DNA of 64,000 nt from Criblamydia sequanensis CRIB-18 (GTDB taxonomy: Bacteria; Chlamydiota; Chlamydiia; Chlamydiales; Criblamydiaceae). The notes beneath the pieces were generated by a model. That model was not told where the DNA came from and ran no database searches. It was given only the letters and a program-made list of their open reading frames with translations. Shown in pieces: positions 7,807 to 18,200 of this stretch. The first letter of the stretch is position 1, and each line of letters opens with the position of its first letter. The translations under genes were made by a program, and so were the position numbers. Location: assembly GCF_000750955.1 (NCBI RefSeq), contig NZ_CCEJ010000003.1, positions 372,001-436,000 of the forward strand, in the 5' to 3' direction.

Positions 7807-8796
7807 TTAAGCTCTAGGATGCGCTTCATCATACACGGCTTTTTTAAGATCAATACTGACGTGAGTATAAATGGTTGTGGTCGTAAGGCAGCTATGGCCA
7901 AGAAGAGCTTGAATGGTCTTTAAATCCATCCCATTTTCAAGCCAATGGGTGGCAATCGTGTGTCTTATGGTGTGGGGAGTCACTTTGCCGGCAAGCGAGC
8001 TCATCATAAGGTATCTGTCAAAATTTCTGTCAACCGATCTTGGAGTTAATCTTGTTCCGAGGCGGTTTAAAAAAATAGCCTCAGGGTCATTTTCTTTTAG
8101 ATGCCCGTCAACTTCCTCATAACGTTCACTATGATTAAGGTAGGCTAAAATCCAGTCGGCGGCATTTTTTGTGATGGGGACAATCCGTTCTTTCTTGCCC
8201 TTTCCTTTTAGCTTTAAAAGTAAGTTTTTGTAATCGAAATCTTCTCTATTTAAAGACACAAGTTCACTTACACGCAATCCAGAGCTATAAAAAAGCTCCA
8301 TGATAACCCGATCCCGAAATCCAAGAAGGGTTCGTGTATCCGGCTGATTGAACAGTTTTAAAATCTCATCGTAGCTTAATGTACAGGGGATTTTCTTTTC
8401 GATTTTAGGGGTTTCCATCTCTTCTGCCGGGCTTGCTTCAATGTGCTTCTTAACAGATGCATACTTGAATAAAGACCTCAAAGCGGATAAACGTCTTGCA
8501 ATAGTTCTTGAGCTGGCATTTTTTTCTTTTAGGAAAGCAAGGTATTTACGGAGCGTTAGCCTGCTGCAATTTTTTAAATCTAAAAGATGATCCTTTTCAG
8601 AAACCCGCTTTTCATAAGAGGTTTGGTAGCAGATTTTAAATGGTTTTTCTTCAGGATCCTTTAAGCTTAAGATTTCATTTTCCCAAAAATCCTTAAAGTC
8701 ATTCAAGTCGATGGAATAGTTTCTTATAGTATGTTCGGAAGCATTTTTTATAATTTTTAAATGAGCAAGGAAATCGTAGCAAACTTTGATGTACAT
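7807..8796 (-). CDS. xerC: tyrosine recombinase XerC/XerD
   Basis: Site-specific recombinase that resolves chromosome dimers at dif, acting with a partner Xer and FtsK. 329 aa. The catalytic set is complete: R175 (SSGLRVSEL), K200/K201 region (KGKGKKERIVPI), H275 and R278 (TPHTIRH), H301 (LLGHS) and nucleophile Y310 (TTTTIYTH). The N-terminal SAM-like DNA-binding domain covers about 1-125, with a short insertion around 45-75. Gene order (rnz, xerC, ABC-F) matches Chlamydia, which argues for a housekeeping Xer rather than a phage or integron integrase. xerC versus xerD is chosen on synteny. Confidence 0.88.
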   Translation of the reverse strand: MYIKVCYDFLAHLKIIKNASEHTIRNYSIDLNDFKDFWENEILSLKDPEEKPFKICYQTSYEKRVSEKDHLLDLKNCSRLTLRKYLAFLKEKNASSRTIARRLSALRSLFKYASVKKHIEASPAEEMETPKIEKKIPCTLSYDEILKLFNQPDTRTLLGFRDRVIMELFYSSGLRVSELVSLNREDFDYKNLLLKLKGKGKKERIVPITKNAADWILAYLNHSERYEEVDGHLKENDPEAIFLNRLGTRLTPRSVDRNFDRYLMMSSLAGKVTPHTIRHTIATHWLENGMDLKTIQALLGHSCLTTTTIYTHVSIDLKKAVYDEAHPRA

Positions 8797-8871
8797 AAAG
8801 ATCAGAAATTTTAGTTGTGGAAAGTACGTTTAGGAAGTGGTTATAACAGATAGCTTAAATCTTGCAAAGAA

Positions 8872-9123
8872 TCATTCTACCCAGCGGTAAATTATGTGAT
8901 CCATATAGATGCGCCAGTACACATCTTTAAAAGCGTCTAGAAACTTTTCATCCTTAGAAGAGATGAACCCATGGTAATCAAATTCTTCGAGCATGTCTTT
9001 AGGTATAAAAATACCTCTTTCATCGATGTCTTTTTTTAACCTAGGCTCTTTAATCTTTAAAATCTCATCGCTTTCCAGGATAGAGGCGATCTCATCGCCT
9101 GTATTTATATTCATAAGACGCAT
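8872..9123 (-). CDS. small protein of unknown function
   Basis: 83 aa, acidic and charged, no membrane segment, no cysteine motif and no family I recognise. It starts at an ATG with AGGAGAAACCTC just upstream, a good Shine-Dalgarno. It sits between xerC and rnz in the minus-strand run; Chlamydia has a small unknown gene in this neighbourhood, but I cannot show homology. The aromatic C-terminus (DVYWRIYMDHIIYRWVE) suggests a folded soluble protein. Confidence 0.6.
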   Translation of the reverse strand: MRLMNINTGDEIASILESDEILKIKEPRLKKDIDERGIFIPKDMLEEFDYHGFISSKDEKFLDAFKDVYWRIYMDHIIYRWVE

Positions 9124-9226
9124 AGGAGAAACCTCAAAAAGAACCTCATAATTATATATTATAAATAAAATTTGAATTTAGATTAACAAGAGTCTTTTTG
9201 ATTTTAAATTACTGAATGTTAAGGAT

Positions 9227-10147
9227 CTATTCCTTAGGTGGATTCTTAGGGAAGGGGATGGCCATAAGATCGCAAGCCGCTACTGTATTTGGAAAAACTT
9301 CTCTTGCTTCTTTTTCAAAAAGACGGTGGTCCAGATATCTTGCGGAATAGTGGGTTAACACTAGTTTTTTTGCCTTTGCTTCTTTCGCAATTTCAGCTGC
9401 TTGTCTAGCTGTCAGGTGGAAGTTTTTATGGGCAAGATCCTTATGCTCTTCAAGGTAGGTGCTTTCAGAGAGAAGGATTTCCACATCTCTTGCAAGTTCA
9501 ACGGCTTGCTTGCAAGGCCTCGTGTCGATAACAACTGCAATGCTGTCACCCTTTCTAATCCAGCTGACTTCCTCAATTGTAATTTTTTTGCCATCAACTT
9601 CAATAAAGCCTTGTTCAATCAGTTTTTTGACCATGGTACCCACAATGCGGAAAGTTTTTAGTTTGGCCTCATCAAACTTTCTTAAGTCGGGTTCTGTGAT
9701 CCTCCAACCGATATTATCTACGCCGTGGTTTAGGAATTTGGCTTCTATACAAAATTTGCCATCATCATGAACCACCCCTTCTTCGCTGACGGGGTGCTCA
9801 ATCACTTGTATATTTTCATGATAGATCGTTCCATAGCGAAGCCGATCAAAATACTTCTTTCCGCTTGCGGGATAATAACAGTGAATAGGGTGGGTCACTT
9901 GATCAAGATTTAAACGCATCAGCATGGAGCCAAGGCCTAAGCAATGATCGCCATGAAAGTGAGAGACAAAAATCCGGTTCACGGTTGGCGGTGCGATATT
10001 GGCAAAAATGAACTGGCGCTGAGTGCCCTCGCCCGGGTCAAAAAGTAATCCTTCTTCATTCCAGCGAAACAAGTAGGCCCCGTGATTTCTATAGCGGGTA
10101 GGTTGCTGGCTTGAAGTTCCAAGTATGATAAGGTCGCGTGCGCTCAT
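9227..10147 (-). CDS. rnz: ribonuclease Z
   Basis: Zinc endonuclease that removes tRNA 3' trailers. 306 aa, the usual short-form length. The metal site [11 protein letters not shown] gives H63, H65, D67 and H68; further metallo-beta-lactamase motifs are [11 protein letters not shown] and LTHYSARY near the C-terminus. The N-terminal [15 protein letters not shown] motif is typical of this enzyme. It lies between xerC and the rhomboid/lon genes, matching the chlamydial order. The one tRNA gene in this window encodes its CCA end, which would limit the need for this enzyme on that transcript. Confidence 0.93.
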   Translation of the reverse strand: MSARDLIILGTSSQQPTRYRNHGAYLFRWNEEGLLFDPGEGTQRQFIFANIAPPTVNRIFVSHFHGDHCLGLGSMLMRLNLDQVTHPIHCYYPASGKKYFDRLRYGTIYHENIQVIEHPVSEEGVVHDDGKFCIEAKFLNHGVDNIGWRITEPDLRKFDEAKLKTFRIVGTMVKKLIEQGFIEVDGKKITIEEVSWIRKGDSIAVVIDTRPCKQAVELARDVEILLSESTYLEEHKDLAHKNFHLTARQAAEIAKEAKAKKLVLTHYSARYLDHRLFEKEAREVFPNTVAACDLMAIPFPKNPPKE

Positions 10148-10218
10148 AAGATTATTTTAACCAATCGATAATAAAGGCTAAAAGAATAGCAGAAAAAAAA
10201 TAGAGATTCAATAGTGTC

Positions 10219-11436
10219 TTAACTAAAGCTGATTTTCCATGAAAACCAGTTTAATCGGCCGAGAGCATAACCTACTATTCCACCGACAATGTGAGCGGTA
10301 CTTGCAATAGGGGGCGAGTAATTCGTAAAGGCCAATATTTCTAGAAGAAAGGCAAAAAACTGAATGGCAGCTATTCCAAATACAAATATCAAAATAAAAA
10401 GAAAAGTGGACCTTTGCAATTGATAGCCTTCCCAGGGAGCAATTTGCTGTCTTGCATAAACAAAACCGATAAAAGCGCAGATAACGCCAGAAAAGCCAAT
10501 GAAACTCGGCCCGCTCATTAAGTATTGAGCGATATTGGAAATAACACCTGCAATAAGGATGAGGGTTAGATAGCGGAAAGGGCCTATCTTATCTTCTATT
10601 TGGCGTCCTAACACAATAAGCCAAATCATATTAAAGAAAAGGTGGAAAAGATCAAAGTGAAGAAGGGCCGGGGTAAACAAGCGCCAAAATTCACCTTCTC
10701 TAATTTTAACAAATAGCGGACCTAAATCTTCAGGGATTCCGCTCCTATCTCTTATATAGGCAACGATAATATCGTAAGCGCCCTTCCAATAAGGTGTTAG
10801 GTTGGCTTTTTGATAAAGAATCCTGCCTTCAGGCGGAAGTTGCGAGGGTTCAACTAAAGCTTCAGCGCCATATCTAAGATAGAGCTTTTCATAGATCTCC
10901 CAAGCAGTAGGGTAATCGAACATAAGCTCTTTATTTACAGGGGATAAAAAAATCGGAGCGGAAAAGCCTTTTGCCGCATCTTTTGCAGGCGGCTCTAAAA
11001 TCCCGCTGATAAAGAATATGAAAGAACAGAGGAAAAGAAAAAAAAGAGTCACCTTTCCAAAAGATTTAGTTATGGGCTTGCCTTCATTTGGACTAGCGTT
11101 CCCGAGAAATTCCTCATTTTCAGTTTTTCTTGAAGAGGGATCTTCCATTCGAGAAGAATTTTCCATAGGTTGGGCAAAGAATTCTTGCGTTAGCGAAGAA
11201 GCTTTTGGAAAAATAGGGTCATCGGGATTTACTTGATAATGCTGATACATGGAATAAACGTTTTCAAAAGCATCCTCATCGTCCACCCAAAGGCGCCATC
11301 TAAGGGTTCCATAATCATCGCTGCCCCAATCCGTTACTTTTTCTTGCTCAAAAGAATGATCAATCTTTTTTCTTCTTAAATACTCGGAAAATCGTCTTAA
11401 ATCATTTTCATTTTGAAAGGTTCCAACAAGCCGCAT
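10219..11436 (-). CDS. rhomboid-family intramembrane serine protease
   Basis: 405 aa. Residues about 1-80 resemble the small cytoplasmic N-terminal domain of GlpG (FQNENDLRRFSEYLRRK onward). One membrane helix at about 125-145 is followed by a long soluble loop, then the six-helix rhomboid core. The catalytic dyad is visible: S316 in GFSG and H382 in ASTAHIVGG. Other rhomboid marks are the HLFFNMIW helix and GRQIEDKIG. Predicted to cleave transmembrane substrates in the inner membrane. It is 32 bp downstream of the nucleotidyltransferase gene. Confidence 0.9.
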   Translation of the reverse strand: MRLVGTFQNENDLRRFSEYLRRKKIDHSFEQEKVTDWGSDDYGTLRWRLWVDDEDAFENVYSMYQHYQVNPDDPIFPKASSLTQEFFAQPMENSSRMEDPSSRKTENEEFLGNASPNEGKPITKSFGKVTLFFLFLCSFIFFISGILEPPAKDAAKGFSAPIFLSPVNKELMFDYPTAWEIYEKLYLRYGAEALVEPSQLPPEGRILYQKANLTPYWKGAYDIIVAYIRDRSGIPEDLGPLFVKIREGEFWRLFTPALLHFDLFHLFFNMIWLIVLGRQIEDKIGPFRYLTLILIAGVISNIAQYLMSGPSFIGFSGVICAFIGFVYARQQIAPWEGYQLQRSTFLFILIFVFGIAAIQFFAFLLEILAFTNYSPPIASTAHIVGGIVGYALGRLNWFSWKISFS

Positions 11437-11468
11437 TCGGTTTAAATCCTTAAGCTTCCAATTGTAAT

Positions 11469-11987
11469 TTATTGATTTTTCTTAATTTTTTTTATGAGAT
11501 CACTTGTTGCGAGCCCTGGCAATCTTTCGGTGAGATGTAAAATGCCGCCATTTCTTTTAACAACTTCAGCTTCAATGCAGTTTTCCCCATACTCAATGCC
11601 ATTCACATGGACATCGGGTTTTATCTCATCAAGAAGCGAGCAGGGATCCAATTCATCAAACCAAGTCACATAGCTTACAAATCCGATAGCTGACAGCATC
11701 TCAAGTCTATAAACCAAAGGGACAATGGGAAGATGCTTACCTTTATAAAGATGGATAGAGGAATCACTATTAAGCGCAACAATAAGAACATCCGCCAATT
11801 GAGAAGCTTCATAAATAATATGCAAATGACCGGCATGGAGAAGATCAAATGATCCGTTTAGCGTGGCGATCGTTTTCCCGTTTTTTCTTAACTCCCGAAC
11901 CTTAGATTCTAACTCTTTTGGGGGAATCCATTTAAATCTGCAATCTTCTTTCCAGGCTCTCGTAGCTTTGCTTTCGCTTAATCTCAT
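11469..11987 (-). CDS. HldE C-terminal-type nucleotidyltransferase (heptose 1-phosphate adenylyltransferase-like)
   Basis: 172 aa. The cytidylyltransferase-like fold is marked by GSFDLLHAGHLHIIYEAS, containing the HxGH nucleotide-binding motif, and by a C-terminal LPGLATSDLIKKI tail that matches the end of RfaE2/HldE. By family it makes ADP-heptose for lipopolysaccharide core, but the kinase half of HldE is absent and no other heptose gene is in this window. A different glycerol- or ethanolamine-phosphate transferase is possible. The stop is about 32 bp before the rhomboid gene. Confidence 0.82.
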   Translation of the reverse strand: MRLSESKATRAWKEDCRFKWIPPKELESKVRELRKNGKTIATLNGSFDLLHAGHLHIIYEASQLADVLIVALNSDSSIHLYKGKHLPIVPLVYRLEMLSAIGFVSYVTWFDELDPCSLLDEIKPDVHVNGIEYGENCIEAEVVKRNGGILHLTERLPGLATSDLIKKIKKNQ

Positions 11988-12032
11988 AAAAACCTAACCC
12001 CCAAAATCGATTTAAAACCTTCTTTTTTCAAT

Positions 12033-14564
12033 CTAAAAGAAGGAGTCTTTAGAATCCACCAACAAAATACCTTCTCGATATCTTTCAGGAAAGGCAATCT
12101 TGGCAACTTCGTCATAATGGTCGACAAAATGAATGTCAATCCCTTCGCGAATATATTCTGGTAATTCCTCGACATCCCGTTGATTTTCCTTCGGAAAAAT
12201 TAAGGTCTTTAATTTTGAACGCTTGGCTGCCACAATTTTTTCTTTGACTCCCCCAATTGGAAGAATCCTTCCTGTCAAGGTAAGCTCTCCTGTCATCCCA
12301 AGGTCTTCAAGAACGGGTTCTCCAAGCAATAAGGAGAGTAAAGCTGTGACCATGGTAATTCCGGCAGACGGTCCATCTTTTGGAGTCGCGCCTTCCGGAA
12401 TATGGATATGGACTTGTGTTTTTTCAAAGAAAGTGAACTCCTTGGCGTATTTAGTCAGCGCGCTATGTAAGTAGCTCCAGGCTATTTCAGAGGATTCTTT
12501 CATGACTTGGCCGGCTTGCCCGGTAAGTTTCATATCCGTTTTTTCACCCGTCACTTTAATGGCTTCAATATAAAGGGTCGCACCACCCATAGAGGTCCAA
12601 GCAAGGCCTGTGGCGACGCCAATTGGCGTCGTATCATAAAATCTATCGGAGGTGAATAACGGTTTCCCAAGATATTCTTTTAAATTGTTTGCCGTGACGC
12701 GGTACTGATGATGAGGCTTTGGGATTTCCTTTTTCCTCTTTTTTGATGAGGGTTTTTGTGGGATTTTCTCTTCTTCGGATTGAACAATTCTGACGGCTAT
12801 TTTGCGAAGGGTTTTTTTGATGAGATTTTCAAAATTTCGAACTCCCGCTTCTCTTGCATAGCCATCAATGATTTTCTTAAGGGCGTCTTCTGAAAAATTG
12901 ACATCCTTAGCTTTGAGGCCCATATCTTTCCGGTTTCTTGGTATGAGGTATCTTTTTGCAATCTCAAGCTTTTCTTCTAAAATATAACCTGACAGTCTCA
13001 AAATTTCCATACGGTCTAGAAGGGGAGCCGGGATGGTGTCTAAAACGTTGGCGGTTACAATAAAAAGAACATTTGAAAGATCGCATCGGACATCAAGATA
13101 GTGATCTAAAAATTCTTTATTTTGTTCAGGGTCTAAAACTTCAAGAAGAGCTGAAGCCGGGTCGCCATGATAGCTTGACCCCATTTTATCCACCTCATCC
13201 AACATGATGACAGGATTCATGGTTTGGCAATACTTGAGCGCTTGAATCAGCTTGCCGGGCATGGCTCCGATATAAGTTCTTCGGTGTCCTTTTATTTCAG
13301 CTTCATCGCGCATCCCTCCAACAGAAAATCTATAAAATTTTCGGTTCAGGGCTCTTGCAATGCTTCTGCCGATGCTGGTTTTACCCACTCCCGGAGGTCC
13401 TGAAAGACAAATGATGCTCCCTTTAACGCCTTTAGTTAATTTACCGACGCCGATAAATTCTAAAATCCGCTCTTTGATATCTTCAAGGCCGTAATGATCT
13501 TCGGCTAAAACATTTTTAGCAACTTTGAGATTATTGCACTCTTCGCTATGAATGCCCCAGGGAATAATGGTTAGCCAATCCAGATAACCCCTTGATATGG
13601 CGTATTCAGCGGATTGGACTTCAAGGACGCTTAGCTTCTCAAGTTCTTCTTGAATCACTTCCCGAACATGTTGAGGGACGATTTTATTTTTTAGGCGCTG
13701 CTCGAATTTTTCACGGTCGATCGATTTATCATCTCTTTCAATCCCAAGCTCTTTTTTAATGGTCTTGAGCTGTTCTTTAAGAAAAAAGTCTTTTTGGCTT
13801 TTGCTTATGGTCGCTTCAATTTTCTGATTGATGCTATTTTGTAAAATGCTTAAATCGAGTTCATTTTTAAGCAAAGTCAAAGATTTGTCTACTCTTCCTT
13901 CAATTGAAAAAGTCTCAAGAACTTCTTGCAATTCCTCCCTTGACGCGGTAGTTAGCGCAACCGCAAAATCAGCTAATTTCCCGGGTTCTGTAAAATCGGA
14001 ATGGCTCAAGAAAATCTGAAGTTCTTCTTTAAAGAGGGGATTTAACTTTAAAAGCTCTTTGATCGTCGAAATTATGCTTATGGAATAAGCCTTTAATTCC
14101 TTTGTGATCACCTTAGGGTCTTCATGATATTTAACCGTTGATCTTAGGGGTCTTCCTTCTTTGGGCTTTGAGATTTTAAATCTCTTTTCCATATTTAGGA
14201 TAACTTGCGCGCCCCCTTGTTCCATAGGGATAATGCGAAGAATCCTTGCCACAACACCGATTGAATATAGGTCTTTAAAATTAACGGAATAGATATCGGC
14301 GTCTTCTTTTTTGGTCAAGACAAGACCCAAGCATTTGTGGTCGGATTTTGCAATTTGTTTTAGTAATTCATAGTAAGGGCCCGGGTCTACGACAATAGGC
14401 GCTGCCATTCCGGGAAAAAAAGGACGTTTCAAGATAGGAAGAATATCTATTTCATTGGGAGGATTTGCCGGAGCCGAGTTTGACTTTCTTGATCCTTCAA
14501 GAGAGGTTATCATCGCATTTTCCATTTCTTGATCAATTTGACTTATTTCTTTTTCTTCGTTCAA
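12033..14564 (-). CDS. lon: ATP-dependent Lon protease
   Basis: Cytoplasmic AAA+ serine protease degrading damaged and regulatory proteins. 843 aa. Order: N-terminal substrate domain (ILPILKRPFFPGMAAPI start), AAA+ module with Walker A GPPGVGKTSIG and Walker B VIMLDEVDKMG, then the protease domain with S733 (DGPSAG) and K776 (GGVKEK). A basic insertion (KPSSKKRKKEIPKPHH) lies between the ATPase and protease domains. The start codon is TTG at 14564, supported by GAGGG at the right distance upstream; the next ATG would be at 14525. Confidence 0.96.
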   Translation of the reverse strand: MNEEKEISQIDQEMENAMITSLEGSRKSNSAPANPPNEIDILPILKRPFFPGMAAPIVVDPGPYYELLKQIAKSDHKCLGLVLTKKEDADIYSVNFKDLYSIGVVARILRIIPMEQGGAQVILNMEKRFKISKPKEGRPLRSTVKYHEDPKVITKELKAYSISIISTIKELLKLNPLFKEELQIFLSHSDFTEPGKLADFAVALTTASREELQEVLETFSIEGRVDKSLTLLKNELDLSILQNSINQKIEATISKSQKDFFLKEQLKTIKKELGIERDDKSIDREKFEQRLKNKIVPQHVREVIQEELEKLSVLEVQSAEYAISRGYLDWLTIIPWGIHSEECNNLKVAKNVLAEDHYGLEDIKERILEFIGVGKLTKGVKGSIICLSGPPGVGKTSIGRSIARALNRKFYRFSVGGMRDEAEIKGHRRTYIGAMPGKLIQALKYCQTMNPVIMLDEVDKMGSSYHGDPASALLEVLDPEQNKEFLDHYLDVRCDLSNVLFIVTANVLDTIPAPLLDRMEILRLSGYILEEKLEIAKRYLIPRNRKDMGLKAKDVNFSEDALKKIIDGYAREAGVRNFENLIKKTLRKIAVRIVQSEEEKIPQKPSSKKRKKEIPKPHHQYRVTANNLKEYLGKPLFTSDRFYDTTPIGVATGLAWTSMGGATLYIEAIKVTGEKTDMKLTGQAGQVMKESSEIAWSYLHSALTKYAKEFTFFEKTQVHIHIPEGATPKDGPSAGITMVTALLSLLLGEPVLEDLGMTGELTLTGRILPIGGVKEKIVAAKRSKLKTLIFPKENQRDVEELPEYIREGIDIHFVDHYDEVAKIAFPERYREGILLVDSKDSFF

Positions 14565-15225
14565 AGTGCCCTCGGAGTTGATCTTACTTTCTGTCTTTTA
14601 TTGATAATTTTTTTTTGAAATGAGTGGAGATAAATGTCCTGAGTTACCCGAAAGGCTAAAAATAAAAACACATGTTTTAAATTTACCTAAAACAACCTCT
14701 AAAACTGACTTTAACTTAATCTTAAGCCAATTCAAAATAGGAGTGAATCTTTGGATTCATTCATAGAGAAAAGTATTAGACTTAACTCCCCAAAGAGCGC
14801 CTCTCTTGCTAAACGGAATTATGGACAAGTTATGAAATCCCTGCAAGAGGCGAGAAACTTTGTTCATTTTCTCTTCCAAATAGAAAGCATTTTAAAGGGT
14901 TGAGGATTAAAGATCCATTTTTGAAATGCTAAAAAAAACATTTTGTTTTTTTTGAGGATTCCCTCCTTACCCTTAAACTCCTAAATGCAATAGGGTTAAA
15001 TTAAGCATGAAGGTGATTTAATACCCGGGCAGGAGGAACCTTTTGTTTGCTTATGAACTCCTCCTTCGTTAAATAATCTTTAAAATTTTGCAAACTTCAA
15101 ATTGGAAATTATTAATATCTTTGTTAAAAATATTCCTTTCTTTAAAAAATGTTCTTGACGCCTTCTGTTACAAAAAATTGTAAAGACATTCCAATAAAGT
15201 TAAAGTTATTAAGGAAATATTACTT
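14565..15225. other. 661-bp intergenic region with hairpins
   Basis: Separates lon from the divergent 1211-aa gene. It contains an inverted pair CGCCTC(t)CTTGC / GCAAGAGGCG (about 14803-14858), a hairpin GGAGGAacc...gaaCTCCTCC (about 15031-15065), and a candidate 50-codon frame (14751-14903, listed separately). AAGGAA lies 8-9 bp before the ATG at 15226. No transposase or RNA family recognised. Confidence 0.45.
14751..14903 (+). CDS. candidate 50-aa peptide, TTG start
   Basis: An open frame with TTG at 14751, preceded by AGGAG about seven bases upstream, runs 50 codons to TGA at 14901-14903. The product is basic and amphipathic (KRNYGQVMKSLQEARNFVHF in the middle) and has no match I recognise. 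It overlaps the inverted CGCCTC/GAGGCG pair. It may be a real small protein, an eroded gene end, or chance. Confidence 0.22.
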   Translation: MDSFIEKSIRLNSPKSASLAKRNYGQVMKSLQEARNFVHFLFQIESILKG

Positions 15226-18200
15226 ATGTCTCTTGTCGATTTAGCAACAAGCCCAGTTTCTGCTTTATTTAGTGAATTCTATTCCATGTCGCCACCCGAT
15301 GATTTAAATATGAGCCAGGAATTCTTTATAATGAAGAAGAGCCTCGAGCTTTTAAGCCGCGACTTAACTAGCCTAGAAGATCAGCTTCCTTTTAAAATGG
15401 AGGAAACAGGGTCTTCAATGCCTTTGAAAAACATCACTGAATACGATCCTAAATCCCTTTCTTCCTTAGCTTTTATTGTGCGACGAAAACTTGAAGAACA
15501 AAAAAGAGAGAAAACAAGAACCCTTTCTGACTTAAACTTTCTTGAAGATCTAGAACGAAGGATTAGGAAGCAAATCAAAAAAGCCCATAAAGGGCTCCCC
15601 AAATTAAAAGAAAGCTTAGGGACAAGCGAAGAAATTCTAACTCATAAACTTTCTTTCGATTCTGAAAATAATCTTCTGATTTGTTCCATCATGCAATTTT
15701 CAAATGCCCTTGGACTCTTAAGGTCAAAATATGAGGCGATTTTTCGATTTCCTTTTAACGATAAAATTTCAAATTCCCTTTCCTGGCTTGCCGGTTCTTT
15801 AATTTATGGCGAGAATTTTAGTCTCAAGACAAATGAGAAATTGCAATTTGAGTTCGTTGAGTTAAAAGGACAGTGCATTGAAAATACTATAAATTATCAG
15901 ACGAAATATAAGAATTTCGGAGAGGCTTTTTTAGACACTTCTCTCTCAAAAGGGGATGGCAGCGAAAAAGAACATGCAGAAAAATCATTAACGAATGCTT
16001 TGAAGAGCTTTGTGTTAGATGTGGTCACAAGGAGAGCCATCAGACTAAAACTTTTTGATGTGGAAGTTAAGGGAGAAACTATTGAAGAGAGGAAAAATGA
16101 GCTTTTTGAAATAGTCAAAACTTTTAGAAATTTTTATCTTGAAATGTCTAAAAGAGATCCGGAGGCATTCGCAAAGGAATTAAATTTAAGTTCAGATGGT
16201 TTTATACAAAAAGCTTTTTCAGATGGTAAAACATCCGTTGGCATTAAACAGATTCAAACTTTCATAAAAGAAAATTTCTCAAAGGAAGATGCCTTTTTAC
16301 ATCATAGATGCGTAGAGCTTCTGAGATTTGAAAAAACCAATTTGGAAGAACTCTCCTCTAAAAGCCACTTTTCAATCTCGCAGCTTGAAACCTTTATGAT
16401 ATTGAAATGGCTGCAAATGGCCTCCATGATCAATCAAATTCTCTTTGTAAAGCCATTAAATGAGCAGCATCTTGTCTTGCAAAGAACCTTTGGGGAGGAA
16501 AAATCCGGAATTAATCCTTTTTTTGTCGGCAGTGATATTGAAATAGGGGAAGATCTCAATTCCTTAAAGGTACAAATGTTTTCTAGGATTCATCTGATGC
16601 CGGAGCTTGTCGAAGAGTTTCAGGAAAACTTTGATGAAGCTATTTCTTTTGCAAGCTTTGAAACTAACTACACTATTAATAATCTAAACTCAAGTGACTA
16701 TGAAGAGAAAATTCAGCTTTTCAAAAACTTGCGCTTCGAATGGAAAGCAAGCCTTTCCTTTATTTTCTCTTTTTTAAATTTATTAAACCCTGAAATAGCT
16801 TCAAAAAGCACTGTAAGGCGATTTTTAAAACTTTCCAAAAAAATAAAAAAATTAAGCTTATTGGATGAGGATAAGATTTTTTCTTGTTATAATAATAAGA
16901 AGGTCATTTTGGAGCCTATAGAGAAGTGGAAGAGCTCAGGTTATCTATCATTTTTAAGGGGCTTTAATGAGTTTGCTTTAACAGGGGAAATGCAAGGGAA
17001 AGTTGTCTTGCAGGTCAAAAACCTTTTAGAAGAGTTTTTAAAGGAATTGAAAATTATTATCAGACTTTATTCTCAAAATTTTTTATTAAAACATTTTACT
17101 GAGCCTTTAACCGATTCTGCAAAAGCAGTTACCCTTTTTAGAAGATCGCTTTCCATTTTTGAAAAAAATTTAGAGGCTTATAGTTTATTTAGTCCAAAAG
17201 AAGACCTTCATTCGCTTTATGAGTTTATCGATAAAGAAATTCTGCCTCTATTCCCGGAAGAGTTAAAAAAAGATTGGTTAACGGTCCCTGTAAATTCAAG
17301 AACCACGCTTGATGTCTTTTTTGATTATATTTATTCATCTTCTAGAGCCTCGGATATTGATTGGAAGATTATACGCTATAAAAAAGTTTTATCTTCTCTT
17401 AAGGAAAGGTGCAAAGAATTTTACTTTGATTTAAGCGTAAAAGAAAAGTATGAAGATCTGGATCATTTTTTAAATGAAGATTTTTTAGATGCGACAGAAG
17501 AAAAGCATCTGCAATGTATTATAAAAACGTTAATTAATTGGGACAAGAAGGGAAGCTCTTTAAAAGAAGATAAAGAATACCTAAATGCTTTACGCCGAGA
17601 TTTCGAGGGGTTTCTTCCTTCGCTAAGAAATCTCGTTTCATCAAACACAAATTCAATCTATGTGAAGATGGGACGTTTGTTATGCAAAGCGCTAATTTCA
17701 GAACTTTCCTTAAGAAAAGAAAGCGAGCTTTTTATTAGAAAATTCTATGAGTGGGGGAACAACTTGCTTTCCCAAGAAGGAAAAAAAACAATTGATTTTG
17801 ACGCTATTTTGGATAATGATTCGACGGTTCCCTATCTTGAGCTTATTTATGAAAACATAAATCGAGTTCCCTTTGGAGCTAAAAGACCGCCTATCCATGG
17901 AATTTTTAATAGTTTAAAAGGAAGGTATAATTTTTGCTTCGACCCTATGCTGCAAGGTAATATTCCTGATTGTCTTTTTTATTTAAAAGAAGAAGGGGAA
18001 GAGGGTTTTTCAAAGGTGTTGGGCTTGGGAAGCCCAACCATGCAAGGAACGATTAGCTATGCTGAAGTCACCCCTGAATTTTTATCTTACCTTGAGGAGC
18101 TTCAGGCTGCCCAAAAAAATCATTTCTTTATTTTGAATCAGAATATGATCGCTAATTATAGATTCGTTGGCGAGGTTGAAACAGATAGGATTCAGGCCTT

